Shown one piece after another: positions 15,496 to 24,074 of a stretch of DNA of 64,000 nt. The stretch comes from Mesorhizobium_G sp050247155 (GTDB taxonomy: Bacteria > Pseudomonadota > Alphaproteobacteria > Rhizobiales > Rhizobiaceae): the NCBI GenBank assembly GCA_050247155.1, contig JBFWUS010000001.1, positions 132,300-196,299 on the forward strand, written 5' to 3'. Positions within the stretch are counted from its first letter, which is position 1; every line of letters begins with the position of its first letter. Both the position numbers and the translations under genes were made by a program. Below the pieces are notes generated by a model, which worked only from the letters and a program-made list of their open reading frames with translations, made no database searches and was not told where the DNA came from.

Positions 15496-16611
15496 ATGAC
15501 TGATACAATTGACGTCGATGTCGCCATCGTCGGAGCCGGCATTGCGGGCGTCGGACTGGCTGCCGAGCTCGCTGTTGACTACCGGACGGCAATCATCGAG
15601 CAGGAGAGTCGACCGGCCTACCATTCGACCGGACGCTCGGCCGCGATCTTTATCCGCAATTACGGGAATGCCGTCATCCGGGCGCTGAGCCGGGCCAGCG
15701 CGCCGCTCTTCGAGAAGCCGGACACGACGCTTTTCCCGCATCCGCTTGTTTCGCGGCGCGGTTTGCTGTTTGTCGCCGACGAGGCGGCGCTCGCCCATCA
15801 CAACGAGTTGTTGGAGATGGCAGACGGCATGCGGCCGATCTCGATCGATGAGGCCATCGCAATGGTGCCGATCATGCGCCGCGACTGGCTGGTGGCGGCG
15901 GCCTATGAGGAAGACGCGCAGGACATCGATGTCGCGGCGTTGCACGAAGGATGGCTGCGCAGGGCGCGAGCAGGCGGAGCAAAGGTTCTGACTGACGCGC
16001 CTTTGACGCGCGGTGAGCGCAAAGGCGGCAAGTGGCTGCTGGAAACGAAAAAGGGAATAGTTTCGGCCGATGTTGTGGTCAATGCCGCCGGTGCCTGGGC
16101 CGACCCTGTTGCGATGGCTTGCGGCGTCAAAGCCTTGGGCATCCAGCCAATGCGCCGCTCGATTGCCGTTTTGCCGGCACCGGAAGGCCTCGACCCTACT
16201 CACTGGCCCTGCGTCGACCACTCCTCAGAGACCTGGTATTTCAAACCCGACGCCGGAAAGCTGTTTGTTTCGCCGTCCGAGGAAATTCCGGTCGAGCCGC
16301 ACGACGCCTATGTCGATGACATGGTGCTGGCCGAAGGGCTGGACCGCTTCTGTCAGGCGACGACTTACGAGCTCACGCATGTGGAAAATAGCTGGGCCGG
16401 GCTGCGCAATTTCGCGCCCGACCGCACGCCCGTCTGCGGATTTTCGCGTGGTGAGGACGGCTTTTTCTGGCTGGCGGGGCAGGGCGGCTATGGCATCCAG
16501 ACCGCGCCTGCGTTATCGCGGCTGGCCGGTCGCCTGATCCGTCAGGCTGAGCCGGACGCGGACCTGGCGGGCATTGTCGATGCCCTGTCGCCCAATCGAT
16601 TTTCCAACTGA
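15496..16611 (+). CDS. FAD-dependent oxidoreductase, DAO family
   Basis: A 371-residue flavoprotein of the D-amino acid oxidase/glycine oxidase superfamily. The dinucleotide-binding motif is VAIVGAGIAGVGLAAELA at residues 9-26, followed by STGRSAA, which contacts FAD, and a C-terminal GFFWLAGQGGYGIQTAPALSR. Such enzymes oxidise amines or D-amino acids to imines. The next gene encodes a RidA protein that hydrolyses enamines and imines, a fitting partner. The upstream frame to 15448 lies in the repeat element and was excluded. Confidence 0.87.
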   Translation: MTDTIDVDVAIVGAGIAGVGLAAELAVDYRTAIIEQESRPAYHSTGRSAAIFIRNYGNAVIRALSRASAPLFEKPDTTLFPHPLVSRRGLLFVADEAALAHHNELLEMADGMRPISIDEAIAMVPIMRRDWLVAAAYEEDAQDIDVAALHEGWLRRARAGGAKVLTDAPLTRGERKGGKWLLETKKGIVSADVVVNAAGAWADPVAMACGVKALGIQPMRRSIAVLPAPEGLDPTHWPCVDHSSETWYFKPDAGKLFVSPSEEIPVEPHDAYVDDMVLAEGLDRFCQATTYELTHVENSWAGLRNFAPDRTPVCGFSRGEDGFFWLAGQGGYGIQTAPALSRLAGRLIRQAEPDADLAGIVDALSPNRFSN

Positions 16612-16636
16612 AGACTTGTTACGAAAGGACATTTCC

Positions 16637-16981
16637 ATGAGCATTCGCCGCATCGAGGCAGGCCCGCGCATGAGCCAGGCCGTCATCCACGGCAATACCG
16701 TCTATCTGGCCGGACAGGTCGGCGCGCCGGGCAAGAGCGTGACCGAACAGACGCAGGCCGTGCTGGCGTCCATCGACCGGCTGCTCAAAGAAGCTGGCAG
16801 CGAGAAGTCGAAGATTCTTCAGGCGATCATCTGGCTGGCCGACATGAAGGACTTTGGCGAGATGAACGCGGTTTGGGACAAGTGGGTCGACGGCCCGAAT
16901 GCGCCGGCGCGTGCGACGGGTGAGGCGAAGCTGGCAACGCCGGATTATCTGGTGGAGGTCATTATTACGGCGGCGGTGTAG
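16637..16981 (+). CDS. RidA family protein (enamine/imine deaminase)
   Basis: A 114-residue Rid/YjgF family protein. Conserved parts are the start MSIRRIEAGPRMSQAVIHGNTVYLAGQV, the helix QTQAVLASIDRLLKEAGS and the arginine of PARATGEAKLATPDYLVEVIITAAV, expected to bind the substrate carboxylate. GAAAGGA lies upstream of the chosen start. It follows the DAO-type oxidase by 25 bases. The pair probably acts on an amine or amino acid, with RidA clearing the reactive imine. Confidence 0.9.
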   Translation: MSIRRIEAGPRMSQAVIHGNTVYLAGQVGAPGKSVTEQTQAVLASIDRLLKEAGSEKSKILQAIIWLADMKDFGEMNAVWDKWVDGPNAPARATGEAKLATPDYLVEVIITAAV

Positions 16982-16992
16982 ACGCGCTGGTC

Positions 16993-17155
16993 ACCCTCCC
17001 CCTTGTGGGGAGGGTCGGCGAACGATCATCTTGCGTAGCAAGTGACCGTGAGACGGGGTGGGGGTGGTCTGGATATTCCACGTCTCAGAATCGTCTCCAC
17101 CCCCACCCCGATCCCTCGCAAGCTCAGGATCGACCCTCCCCACAAGGGGGAGGGT
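16993..17155. repeat. Nested palindromic repeat element
   Basis: Outer arms at 16993-17017 and 17131-17155 (ACCCTCCCCCTTGTGGGGAG...) are perfect 25-base reverse complements. Nested inside are GACGGGGTGGGGGTGG near 17052 and its complement CCACCCCCACCCC near 17097. The element lies between converging genes and could end transcription from both sides. Confidence 0.8.
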
Positions 17156-17165
17156 AAACAGCTCG

Positions 17166-18941
17166 CTACCCCTGCTCCTGCAATCTTCTGGCAATCGCCC
17201 GATGCAGGTCGGGCGCTGCGGCGACGAGCGCTTTGGCGGCGGCTGATTGCGGATTGTCCAACACAGCGCCGGTGACGCCCCGCTCGACGATCTTGCCCTC
17301 GTGCATGACCAGCACCTCGTCGGTGATCGCGCGGGCGACGGTCAGGTCATGCGTGATAAAAAGATACGCCACGCCGAGCCGGTGATTGAGGTCGGCGAAC
17401 AGGTCCAGCACCTGTGCGCGGATCGAGACGTCGAGCGCCGAAACCGGCTCATCCGCCACGATCAGCTTCGGGCGCGTGATGAGTGCGCGGGCAATCGACA
17501 GCCGCTGGCGTTGACCGCCTGAAAATTCATGCGGATATTTGTCCATGTCCGCAGGCGCGAGGCCAACTTCGTGCAAGGCGGTCTTGACCAACTCGCGGCG
17601 TTCAGCCGGCGACGGCTTTTTCTCCAGCAGATGGAGGGGTTCCGAGACGAGGCGTTCGACGCGATGACGCGGGTCGAACGAGCCGTAAGGATCCTGGAAC
17701 ACGACCTGCATGTTGCGGCGAGCGGGTTTCAGCTCGGCCTCGGTCTTGGTTGTGAGGTTGTCGCCGCCGAACTCGATGGTCCCGGCAGTCGGTCGGTCGA
17801 GCGCCAGGATCATGCGGGCAAGCGTTGACTTGCCGCAACCTGACCGGCCGACGAGTGCGATGGATTGGCCGGATTTTAGGTCGAACGAGACATTGTCGAC
17901 GGCGCGGAAGGTTTCGGGTTTGGCGAAGAGGGAGGTTCGGCGGGTCGGGTAGTCCCGGGTGATGGACGACACGCGGAGGAGGGGGCCGTGTTCAGTTCTT
18001 GTAGGACCCCCCTCTGTCCTGCCGGACATCTCCCCCTCAAGGGGGGAGATCGGCAGCGATGACGGTTGGCGAAAACCTTGCGGCCGGCTGATCTCCCCCC
18101 TTGAGGGGGAGATGTCCGACAGGACAGAGGGGGGTCGCTGAAAGGATTGGCTCGAATTTCCTCGTCTTACCATCGGCACGTGCATCGAAGCCTGGGCAAG
18201 TTGGCGCGTGTAGGGATGCACCTGTTCTGACAACACCCGCGCGGTCTCGCCTTCCTCCATCACTTCGCCCTTGCGCAGGATAACGATGCGGTCGGACATG
18301 TCGGTGACAACAGCCAGATCGTGCGAGATCAGCAGCAGACCCATGCGGTTTTCGTGTACGAGTTCGCGAAGGAGTTCCAGGATCTGCGCCTGCAAGACAA
18401 CATCCAGCGCCGTCGTCGGCTCGTCGGCGATCAAGAGCTTCGGTTTCAAGGCAGTGGCGATGGCGATGACGACGCGCTGGCGCTGACCTCCGGAGAGTTC
18501 GTGCGGATAGCGTGACAGCGGGAATTTTGATTCCGGTAAGCCGACGCGGTCGAGGATTTTTCGCGCGCCGTTTTCGGCGTCGGCGCGGGAGGCGCGCGTG
18601 TGCCAGCGAATACCCTCGGCCACCTGCTCGCCGATCGTCTTGACCGGGTTCAGCGCTGTCATCGGCTCTTGGAACACCATGCCAATGTCGTCGCCGCGCA
18701 GCGCATTCATCTCGTCTTCGGTGGCGGAGAGGATGGCTTTGCCATTGAACGTCACACGGCCGGAGGCTCGAGCGCCACGCGGCAGAAGTTGCATGACGGT
18801 GAGCGCCGTCATCGACTTGCCGGAGCCGGATTCGCCGACCAACCCCAGCACCTCGCCGGCCTCGATCGACAGGTCGATGTCCTTCAGGATCGGCGTGCCG
18901 CCGATGTCGAGCCGCAGCTTTTGGATTTCCAGCAGGCTCAC
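17166..18941 (-). CDS. Dipeptide/oligopeptide ABC transporter, fused two-domain ATPase
   Basis: A 591-residue protein with two ABC ATPase domains (DppD-DppF or YejF type). Domain 1 has Walker A GLVGESGSGKS, signature LSGGQRQRV and Walker B LLIADEPTTALD. Domain 2 has ALVGRSGCGKS, FSGGQRQRLS and LIVADEPVSALD. The GTG start overlaps the permease stop by four bases (GTGA). Residues ~269-312, in the linker, are encoded by an in-frame palindromic repeat (18005-18136) and read as Pro/Ser/Gly-rich filler. Both ATPase motif sets are intact, so the protein is probably functional. Confidence 0.92.
   Translation of the reverse strand: MSLLEIQKLRLDIGGTPILKDIDLSIEAGEVLGLVGESGSGKSMTALTVMQLLPRGARASGRVTFNGKAILSATEDEMNALRGDDIGMVFQEPMTALNPVKTIGEQVAEGIRWHTRASRADAENGARKILDRVGLPESKFPLSRYPHELSGGQRQRVVIAIATALKPKLLIADEPTTALDVVLQAQILELLRELVHENRMGLLLISHDLAVVTDMSDRIVILRKGEVMEEGETARVLSEQVHPYTRQLAQASMHVPMVRRGNSSQSFQRPPSVLSDISPSRGEISRPQGFRQPSSLPISPLEGEMSGRTEGGPTRTEHGPLLRVSSITRDYPTRRTSLFAKPETFRAVDNVSFDLKSGQSIALVGRSGCGKSTLARMILALDRPTAGTIEFGGDNLTTKTEAELKPARRNMQVVFQDPYGSFDPRHRVERLVSEPLHLLEKKPSPAERRELVKTALHEVGLAPADMDKYPHEFSGGQRQRLSIARALITRPKLIVADEPVSALDVSIRAQVLDLFADLNHRLGVAYLFITHDLTVARAITDEVLVMHEGKIVERGVTGAVLDNPQSAAAKALVAAAPDLHRAIARRLQEQG
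18005..18136. repeat. Palindromic repeat inserted in frame in the ABC ATPase gene
   Basis: Arms at 18005-18050 and 18091-18136 are 46-base reverse complements with one mismatch (GACCCCCCTCTGTCCTGCCG...). Each arm also contains its own dyad (ATCTCCCCCTCAAGGGGGGAGAT). At 132 bases, exactly 44 codons, it keeps the reading frame. The same family forms the element at 28551-28716. Confidence 0.88.
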
Positions 18942-19804
18942 CGCTCGCGCCTCAGCTTCGGGTCGAGCGTGTCGGAGAGGCCGTCACCGAGCAGGTTCAG
19001 GCCAAGCGCAGTGATGACGATGGCCATGCCGGGAAAGATCGCCAGATAGGGCGCCACGATCATGCGCGTCTGCGCGTCGAACAGCATGCGCCCCCAACTC
19101 GGGGCGGGCGGCTGCGCGCCGAGGCCAACATAAGACAGGCCGGCCTCGGCCAGAATGCCGAGCGCGAACTGAATGGTTCCTTGCACCAGCAGAAGGTTCG
19201 CGATGTTGGGCAGGATGTGTTCGACGGTGATGAGCCCCGGCCCCTTGCCGGCGGCGCGCGCGGCCAGGATGAATTCGCGCGGCCAGATGGCCAGCGCGCC
19301 GGCGCGGGCCGTGCGGGCGAAAACCGGGATGTTGAAGATGCCGATGGCGATGATGGCGTTGATGGCGCCCGGGCCGAAAACGGCCGTGATCATGACTGCC
19401 GACAAAAGGGCGGGAAAGGCGAAGACGAGATCGTTGAAGCGCATCACTGCCTCATCCAACCAGCCGCCACGGGCCGCTGCCCAGCAACCAAGCGGCACGC
19501 CGAGCCCCATGCCGATGCCGACGGCGACCAGCGCGACAGCGATGGAATTGCGCGCGCCGACCATGATCATGGAGAGGTTGTCGCGGCCGAAATGATCTGT
19601 GCCCAGCCAATGCGCAGCGGAGGGTGGTTGCATCTTGTCGGCCACGATGAGCTTCGTGACGTCGTAGGGCGTCCAGAAAAAGGAGACGACGGCCAGCAGC
19701 GCGATGAACGCCGTCAGCACGAAGCCGATGACGAAGGAACGGTTCTGGAAGGCACGCTTCACAATGCCCGCGAAGCTCTCGGTCTCGATGGCCTCGACGC
19801 TCAA
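18938..19804 (-). CDS. Peptide ABC transporter permease, DppC type
   Basis: A 288-residue inner-membrane permease. After an N-terminal helix (SFVIGFVLTAFIALLAVVSFF) comes HWLGTDHFGRDNLSMIMVGARNS, the hallmark of DppC/OppC subunits, then five further helices and the ATPase-contact loop EFILAARAAGKGP. No ATG is available near the start; TTG at 19804 overlaps the DppB stop (TTGA) and has TGAGGG upstream. The reading frame stays open far upstream only as a shadow of dppB. Confidence 0.9.
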   Translation of the reverse strand: MSVEAIETESFAGIVKRAFQNRSFVIGFVLTAFIALLAVVSFFWTPYDVTKLIVADKMQPPSAAHWLGTDHFGRDNLSMIMVGARNSIAVALVAVGIGMGLGVPLGCWAAARGGWLDEAVMRFNDLVFAFPALLSAVMITAVFGPGAINAIIAIGIFNIPVFARTARAGALAIWPREFILAARAAGKGPGLITVEHILPNIANLLLVQGTIQFALGILAEAGLSYVGLGAQPPAPSWGRMLFDAQTRMIVAPYLAIFPGMAIVITALGLNLLGDGLSDTLDPKLRRER

Positions 19805-20748
19805 TGTCGTGCCCTCAGCCGGGGATCGACGACGGCGTAGGAGAGATCGACCAGAAAATTGACGAGGATGACGGCGGCGACGAGCAGCATCACGACGCCT
19901 TCCACAACGATCAGATCGCGCTGGGTGATGGCCTGAAAGATCAACCGCCCGAGACCCGGCAGATAAAAGACGTTTTCGATGATGATCGTGCCGGCGAGCA
20001 GGAAGGCGAATTGCAGGCCGAGAATGGTGAGCACGGGGATCATCGCGTTGCGTAGCGCATGTCGCCACAGCACATAGCGACGCGGCATGCCCTTGGCGCG
20101 AGCCGTGCGGATGTAATCCTCTCCGAGTACTTCGAGCAGTGCCGAACGTGTGACGCGAGCAAGGATCGCGGCTTGCTGGAGGGCCAGGGCGAGGGCCGGC
20201 AGAATGAGCGCCTTCAATGCCGGCCAGATGCCAGCGCTCCAACCCGGAAAGCCGCCGGCCGGCACGAGCCGCAGCCAGACGGCAAAGATGTAGACGAGGA
20301 TCAGGGCGAACCAGAAATTCGGCAGGGCGACGCCGAACTGTGTGACGCCCATGGCGGCAGTATCGGCGGCCTTGCCTCGACGCGCGGCGGCAAACAGGCC
20401 GACGGGGATGGCGATGACGACAGACAACAGGAGCGAGATGATCGCCAGCGGAAGCGATACGGCCGCGCGTTCGGCGATCAGGTCGATGACCGGGGAGGAA
20501 TAGGTGTAGGAACGGCCGAAATCCAGTGTCAGCAGGCCGCCGACCCAGGAAAGATATCGCCAGACAATGGGCTGATCGAGGCCCATCTGCTCGCGTAGTG
20601 CGGCGACGGCGTCGGGCGTGGCGTTCATGCCGAGCATAAGTTGAGCAGGGTCGCCGGGGATGATCTCCAGCACGGCGAAGACGACGATGGACGCGGCAAT
20701 GAGGGTGATAAGGGCGACGAAGAGGCGCTGGAGGAGGTAGGCGGTCAT
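19801..20748 (-). CDS. Peptide ABC transporter permease, DppB type
   Basis: A 315-residue inner-membrane permease with six helices. Recognisable parts are the N-terminal YLLQRLFVALITLIAASIVVF, GDPAQLMLG and DFGRSYTYSSPVIDLI, plus the ATPase-contact loop EDYIRTARAKGMPRRYVLWRHALRN and the ending VDLSYAVVDPRLRARH. Its stop overlaps the next permease start. It follows the substrate-binding-protein gene after a palindromic repeat. Confidence 0.92.
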   Translation of the reverse strand: MTAYLLQRLFVALITLIAASIVVFAVLEIIPGDPAQLMLGMNATPDAVAALREQMGLDQPIVWRYLSWVGGLLTLDFGRSYTYSSPVIDLIAERAAVSLPLAIISLLLSVVIAIPVGLFAAARRGKAADTAAMGVTQFGVALPNFWFALILVYIFAVWLRLVPAGGFPGWSAGIWPALKALILPALALALQQAAILARVTRSALLEVLGEDYIRTARAKGMPRRYVLWRHALRNAMIPVLTILGLQFAFLLAGTIIIENVFYLPGLGRLIFQAITQRDLIVVEGVVMLLVAAVILVNFLVDLSYAVVDPRLRARH

Positions 20749-20759
20749 GGTGCGCCTTT

Positions 20760-20981
20760 ACCCTCCCCCTTGTGGGGGTGAGGAGCCGGTTTGCGAAGCA
20801 AATCAATCGTGCCAGTGGCACGATTGAGGGATCCGAACGCCGGGGAGCTGCTAAGCAGCGGGGCCCCGGCGCGGCGCCAGCCCTCGGCTATGGCCTCGGG
20901 CGTTCGTCGCTCGAAAAGCCCATTATGGGGCTTTTCGTTGGCCTCTGGCCAAACACTCCTCACCCCCACAAGGGGGAGGGT
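20760..20981. repeat. Nested palindromic repeat element between SBP and permease genes
   Basis: Perfect 26-base outer arms at 20760-20785 and 20956-20981 (ACCCTCCCCCTTGTGGGGGT...) enclose several smaller dyads: AATCGTGCCAGTGGCACGATT, CTGCTAAGCAG, CGAAAAGCCCATTATGGGGCTTTTCG (two halves) and TTGGCCTCTGGCCAA. The whole 222-base segment is self-complementary at several scales. Confidence 0.82.
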
Positions 20982-20992
20982 GAAGGCCGGCA

Positions 20993-22474
20993 TCAATCGA
21001 CCCACTTCACCTTGGTCAAGTCCGTCGCCTGGATCGGGGCGTTTTCCCACATGCCCTGCAGCTTGGCGTCCCAGACGCCGACTTTCGCGAGTTCGAACAG
21101 GAACACCGCCGGCACGTCATGGGCGAGGGTCTTCTGCGCGGCACCGAGGATTTCCTTCCGCTTGGCGTCGTCGTTGGTGACCTTCAATTCCGCCATCAGC
21201 TTGTTGAACTCGGGGTTCTCGTACTGAAAATAGTAGCCCGGCCGCCCATAGATATCGATGTCGTTCGCCTCGGTGTGCGAGACGATCGTCATGTCGAAAT
21301 CCTTGTCGGTGAAGACCTTGCTCAACCAGTCGGCCCATTCGACCGGAATGATCTCGGCCTCGATGCCGATCTCGCGAAGCTGCGAGGCGATGACCTGACC
21401 GCCGTCGCGGGCGTAGGGCACGGGCGGCAGTTTCAGCGTCGTCTTGAAGCCGCTCTCCAGGCCGGCGGCCTTCAGATATTCCTTTGCCTTGGCGACATCG
21501 TATGGGTAGGTGCCGACCAGATCGACATAGGCGGGATTGGCCGGCGACATATGCGAGCCGATCGGCGTTCCGAGACCGGAGCCATTGCCGGCGATCACGG
21601 CGGCGCGGTCAATGGCTGATGCAATCGCCTGCCGCACCTCCAGCTTGTTGAACGGCTCCTTCTTGTTGTTCATCGACAGCAGCGTCTCGCCTTCGGTCAC
21701 GCCGATGACGACCTTTAGGCGTGGGTCGGCCTCAAGCTGTGGCCGGGCATCTCCGAGCGGCGCGTTGGGGAAGGCCTGCACGTCGCCCGAGAGCAGGGCC
21801 GGCACGGCGGCGGCCGCATCGGGAATCACGCGGAACTCGACCTTGTCCAGCGCGACCGGCTCACCCCAATAGCTGTCGGATTTCGCCAGCTTGATCGCCG
21901 AGCCCTTGGCCCAGCTCTCGAATTTGAACGGCCCGGTGCCGACCGGCTTTTCCTTGTTGCCGTCGGCCGATTCCGGCGCGACGATCACCGCGTCGCCAAG
22001 GCCCATGTTCCAGGCGAAGAGTCCTTCGGGAGCCTTCAGCGTCACCTTCACCGTCGCCGGATCGACGACCTCGACAGACTCGATGCCGGCAAAGAGCCCT
22101 TTCTGGGCGTTGGTCGATTTTTCGTCGCGGGCGCGGTCGAGCGAGAATTTCACATCATCGGCGTTGAAGTCCGAGCCGTCGTGGAATTTTGCGCCGGTCC
22201 GAAGCTTGAAGGTGTAGACCTTGCCGTCGTCGGAAACGGTCCAGCTTTCGGCTAGCCCAGGCTGAGCCTGGCCTTTCTCATCGATGCGCGTCAGGCCTTC
22301 GAAGACATTGGCGTAGACTACTTCATCGATGGCGGCGGCGGCGCCGGCCGTTGGATCGAGATGCGGCGGTTCCAGAACAACGCCGACCACCAGATCGGTG
22401 CGGGCGGCAAGCGCTGCGGTGCTCGAAGCGAAGGCAATCGCGGCCGCCGCGAGAATGGATTTCCAGGCTCTCAT
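20993..22474 (-). CDS. Peptide ABC transporter substrate-binding protein (SBP family 5)
   Basis: A 493-residue periplasmic receptor with a signal peptide (MRAWKSILAAAAIAFASSTAALAA). Family-5 features include GVVLEPPHLDPTAGAAAAIDEVVYANVFEGLTRI in parts, FKLRTGAKFHDGSDFNADDVKFS and a C-terminal DAKLQG segment. It heads the ABC operon and probably binds peptides, though such proteins also bind opines, glutathione or nickel. An M20 deacylase gene follows upstream of it on the same strand, which fits import and hydrolysis of an acylated or peptide substrate. Confidence 0.9.
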   Translation of the reverse strand: MRAWKSILAAAAIAFASSTAALAARTDLVVGVVLEPPHLDPTAGAAAAIDEVVYANVFEGLTRIDEKGQAQPGLAESWTVSDDGKVYTFKLRTGAKFHDGSDFNADDVKFSLDRARDEKSTNAQKGLFAGIESVEVVDPATVKVTLKAPEGLFAWNMGLGDAVIVAPESADGNKEKPVGTGPFKFESWAKGSAIKLAKSDSYWGEPVALDKVEFRVIPDAAAAVPALLSGDVQAFPNAPLGDARPQLEADPRLKVVIGVTEGETLLSMNNKKEPFNKLEVRQAIASAIDRAAVIAGNGSGLGTPIGSHMSPANPAYVDLVGTYPYDVAKAKEYLKAAGLESGFKTTLKLPPVPYARDGGQVIASQLREIGIEAEIIPVEWADWLSKVFTDKDFDMTIVSHTEANDIDIYGRPGYYFQYENPEFNKLMAELKVTNDDAKRKEILGAAQKTLAHDVPAVFLFELAKVGVWDAKLQGMWENAPIQATDLTKVKWVD

Positions 22475-22598
22475 CGCAATCTCCCAAGGCGAATGGCTGC
22501 CGGATAGAAGCCTGAATTCTTGGCTGAGTAAATCGCGTTTGTGCTGATCTCGAGAATAGACCGGGATGGATTTTTAGCCGCCGTGGGGCGGCCAGCGT

Positions 22599-23876
22599 TC
22601 AAGTTATCTTGCCCTTGAGCAGCAGCCCCAACCCAATCGCCATCACTTTCGCCGACTCCACCATGTCGTCGATGCCGACCCACTCGTCGGGACGGTGTGC
22701 GAGGTCGAGGATGCCGGGACCATAAGCGATGCAATCGTAGAGATGGCCGATGCGCGCGATGTGTTTCTGGTCATAAGTACCCGGCGATATGACGTATTCC
22801 GGCTCGCGATCGAAGATTTCGCGGATCGCTTCGGAGACCGCCTTCACCACCGGCGCGTCGCGCTCGGTCATCGTCGGCTGCACTTCCATGATGTCACGGA
22901 TTTCATAGTCGAATTTTTGCCGCTCATGTTTCAGGCGGTCCAAGATCGCGGTCACTTCGGCTTTCACCTCGCCGATCTTCTCCTCCAGCAGGAAGCGACG
23001 GTCGATCGTGAGACGGCACCAGTCGGGCACGTTAGGCGAGGGGAGGCCGGGGCGAAAATCGTCGGTCTGGCCGCCATGGATGGAATTCAAATTGATGGTC
23101 GAGCGCCGCGCGCCGGGCGGCACGACCGGCATGTTTGTGCGTTTGGCGTCAAGCGCCGGGAATAGGTCGTGCTCGAAAGCTTCGATCACCGCGCCCATGT
23201 GGCGAACGGCGCAATCACCGAGGAACGGCATCGACCCGTGTGCGATCTCGCCCTTGGTTTCGATCTCGGCCCACCAGACGCCGCGATGGCCGAGGCAGAC
23301 GCGATCCTTGTTCAGCGGTTCCGGAATAATGACATGGTCGACGCGCGGTTTGGAGAAATAGCCCAGCTTCGCCAGATGGGCGACGCCGCCAAAGCCGCCC
23401 GACTCCTCATCCGCCGTGCCGGAAATCTCGATCGCGCCGGGGACATCGGGAAAAGTTTCGATGAAGGCTTCGACGGCGATGATCGAGGCGGCGAGACCTC
23501 CCTTCATATCGCAAGCGCCGCGGCCATAGACGCGGCCATCCCGGATGATCCCGGCAAACGGATCCAGCGTCCAGTCTTCACCTGCCTCGACCACGTCGAT
23601 ATGCGAGTTGAAATGAACGGTCGGTCCCTTCGATCGCCCCTCGCGCCGGCAGACCACATTCCAGCGCGGATAGCGGTCCGTGTCGCCGGGGGCGCCTTCG
23701 GCACGAATGTATTCGATGTCGAAGCCTCGCTGGCGCAGGCGCTCGCCGATGAATTCCGCGCAGGGCAGGTAGACATCGCCGGGCGGATTGACAGTCGGAA
23801 AGCGGATCAGGGCCGCCGTCATCTCGGCGACCTCGTCGCGTTTCGCCTCGACCCGCCGTTTCAACTCTTCGTTCAT
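22599..23876 (-). CDS. M20 family metallopeptidase / deacylase (ArgE/DapE type)
   Basis: A 425-residue zinc-dependent amidohydrolase. Metal-site motifs are HIDVVEAGEDW, YGRGACDMKGG and the catalytic ADEESGG; the lid (dimerisation) domain begins near AEIETKGEIAHGSMPF. Family members remove acyl groups from amino acids or split dipeptides. The start at MNEELKRR was chosen because the family begins there; the longer frame to 24041 is not conserved-looking. It lies 124 bases upstream of the peptide transporter operon in the same direction and may be part of it. Confidence 0.9.
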   Translation of the reverse strand: MNEELKRRVEAKRDEVAEMTAALIRFPTVNPPGDVYLPCAEFIGERLRQRGFDIEYIRAEGAPGDTDRYPRWNVVCRREGRSKGPTVHFNSHIDVVEAGEDWTLDPFAGIIRDGRVYGRGACDMKGGLAASIIAVEAFIETFPDVPGAIEISGTADEESGGFGGVAHLAKLGYFSKPRVDHVIIPEPLNKDRVCLGHRGVWWAEIETKGEIAHGSMPFLGDCAVRHMGAVIEAFEHDLFPALDAKRTNMPVVPPGARRSTINLNSIHGGQTDDFRPGLPSPNVPDWCRLTIDRRFLLEEKIGEVKAEVTAILDRLKHERQKFDYEIRDIMEVQPTMTERDAPVVKAVSEAIREIFDREPEYVISPGTYDQKHIARIGHLYDCIAYGPGILDLAHRPDEWVGIDDMVESAKVMAIGLGLLLKGKIT

Positions 23877-24074
23877 GATGTTGATTGAGCAGCGATTAAG
23901 CGTGAGTTGCAAGGGCGTCGAGCTAGGCCAGTGAATCCGGCCAATCACGCGAAGTTGTTTCGTCGCAAGGCCCGTGTTTTGGAAGTTTGCTAAAGGTTTG
24001 GGCGTAGCGTGACGTCTAATCGGTGCGAATAGAGGCAACAACCGAGACCGTTAGACAGAGACAGGGGCAAATCG

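Noticed and set aside
15295..16221. 308-codon minus-strand frame over the repeat and oxidase gene
   Set aside because: It is a shadow of the oxidoreductase gene continued through the repeat element.
18938..20821. Single 627-codon gene spanning both permeases
   Set aside because: The first half is an Arg/His/Pro-rich shadow of the DppB gene; the true permease starts at TTG 19804.
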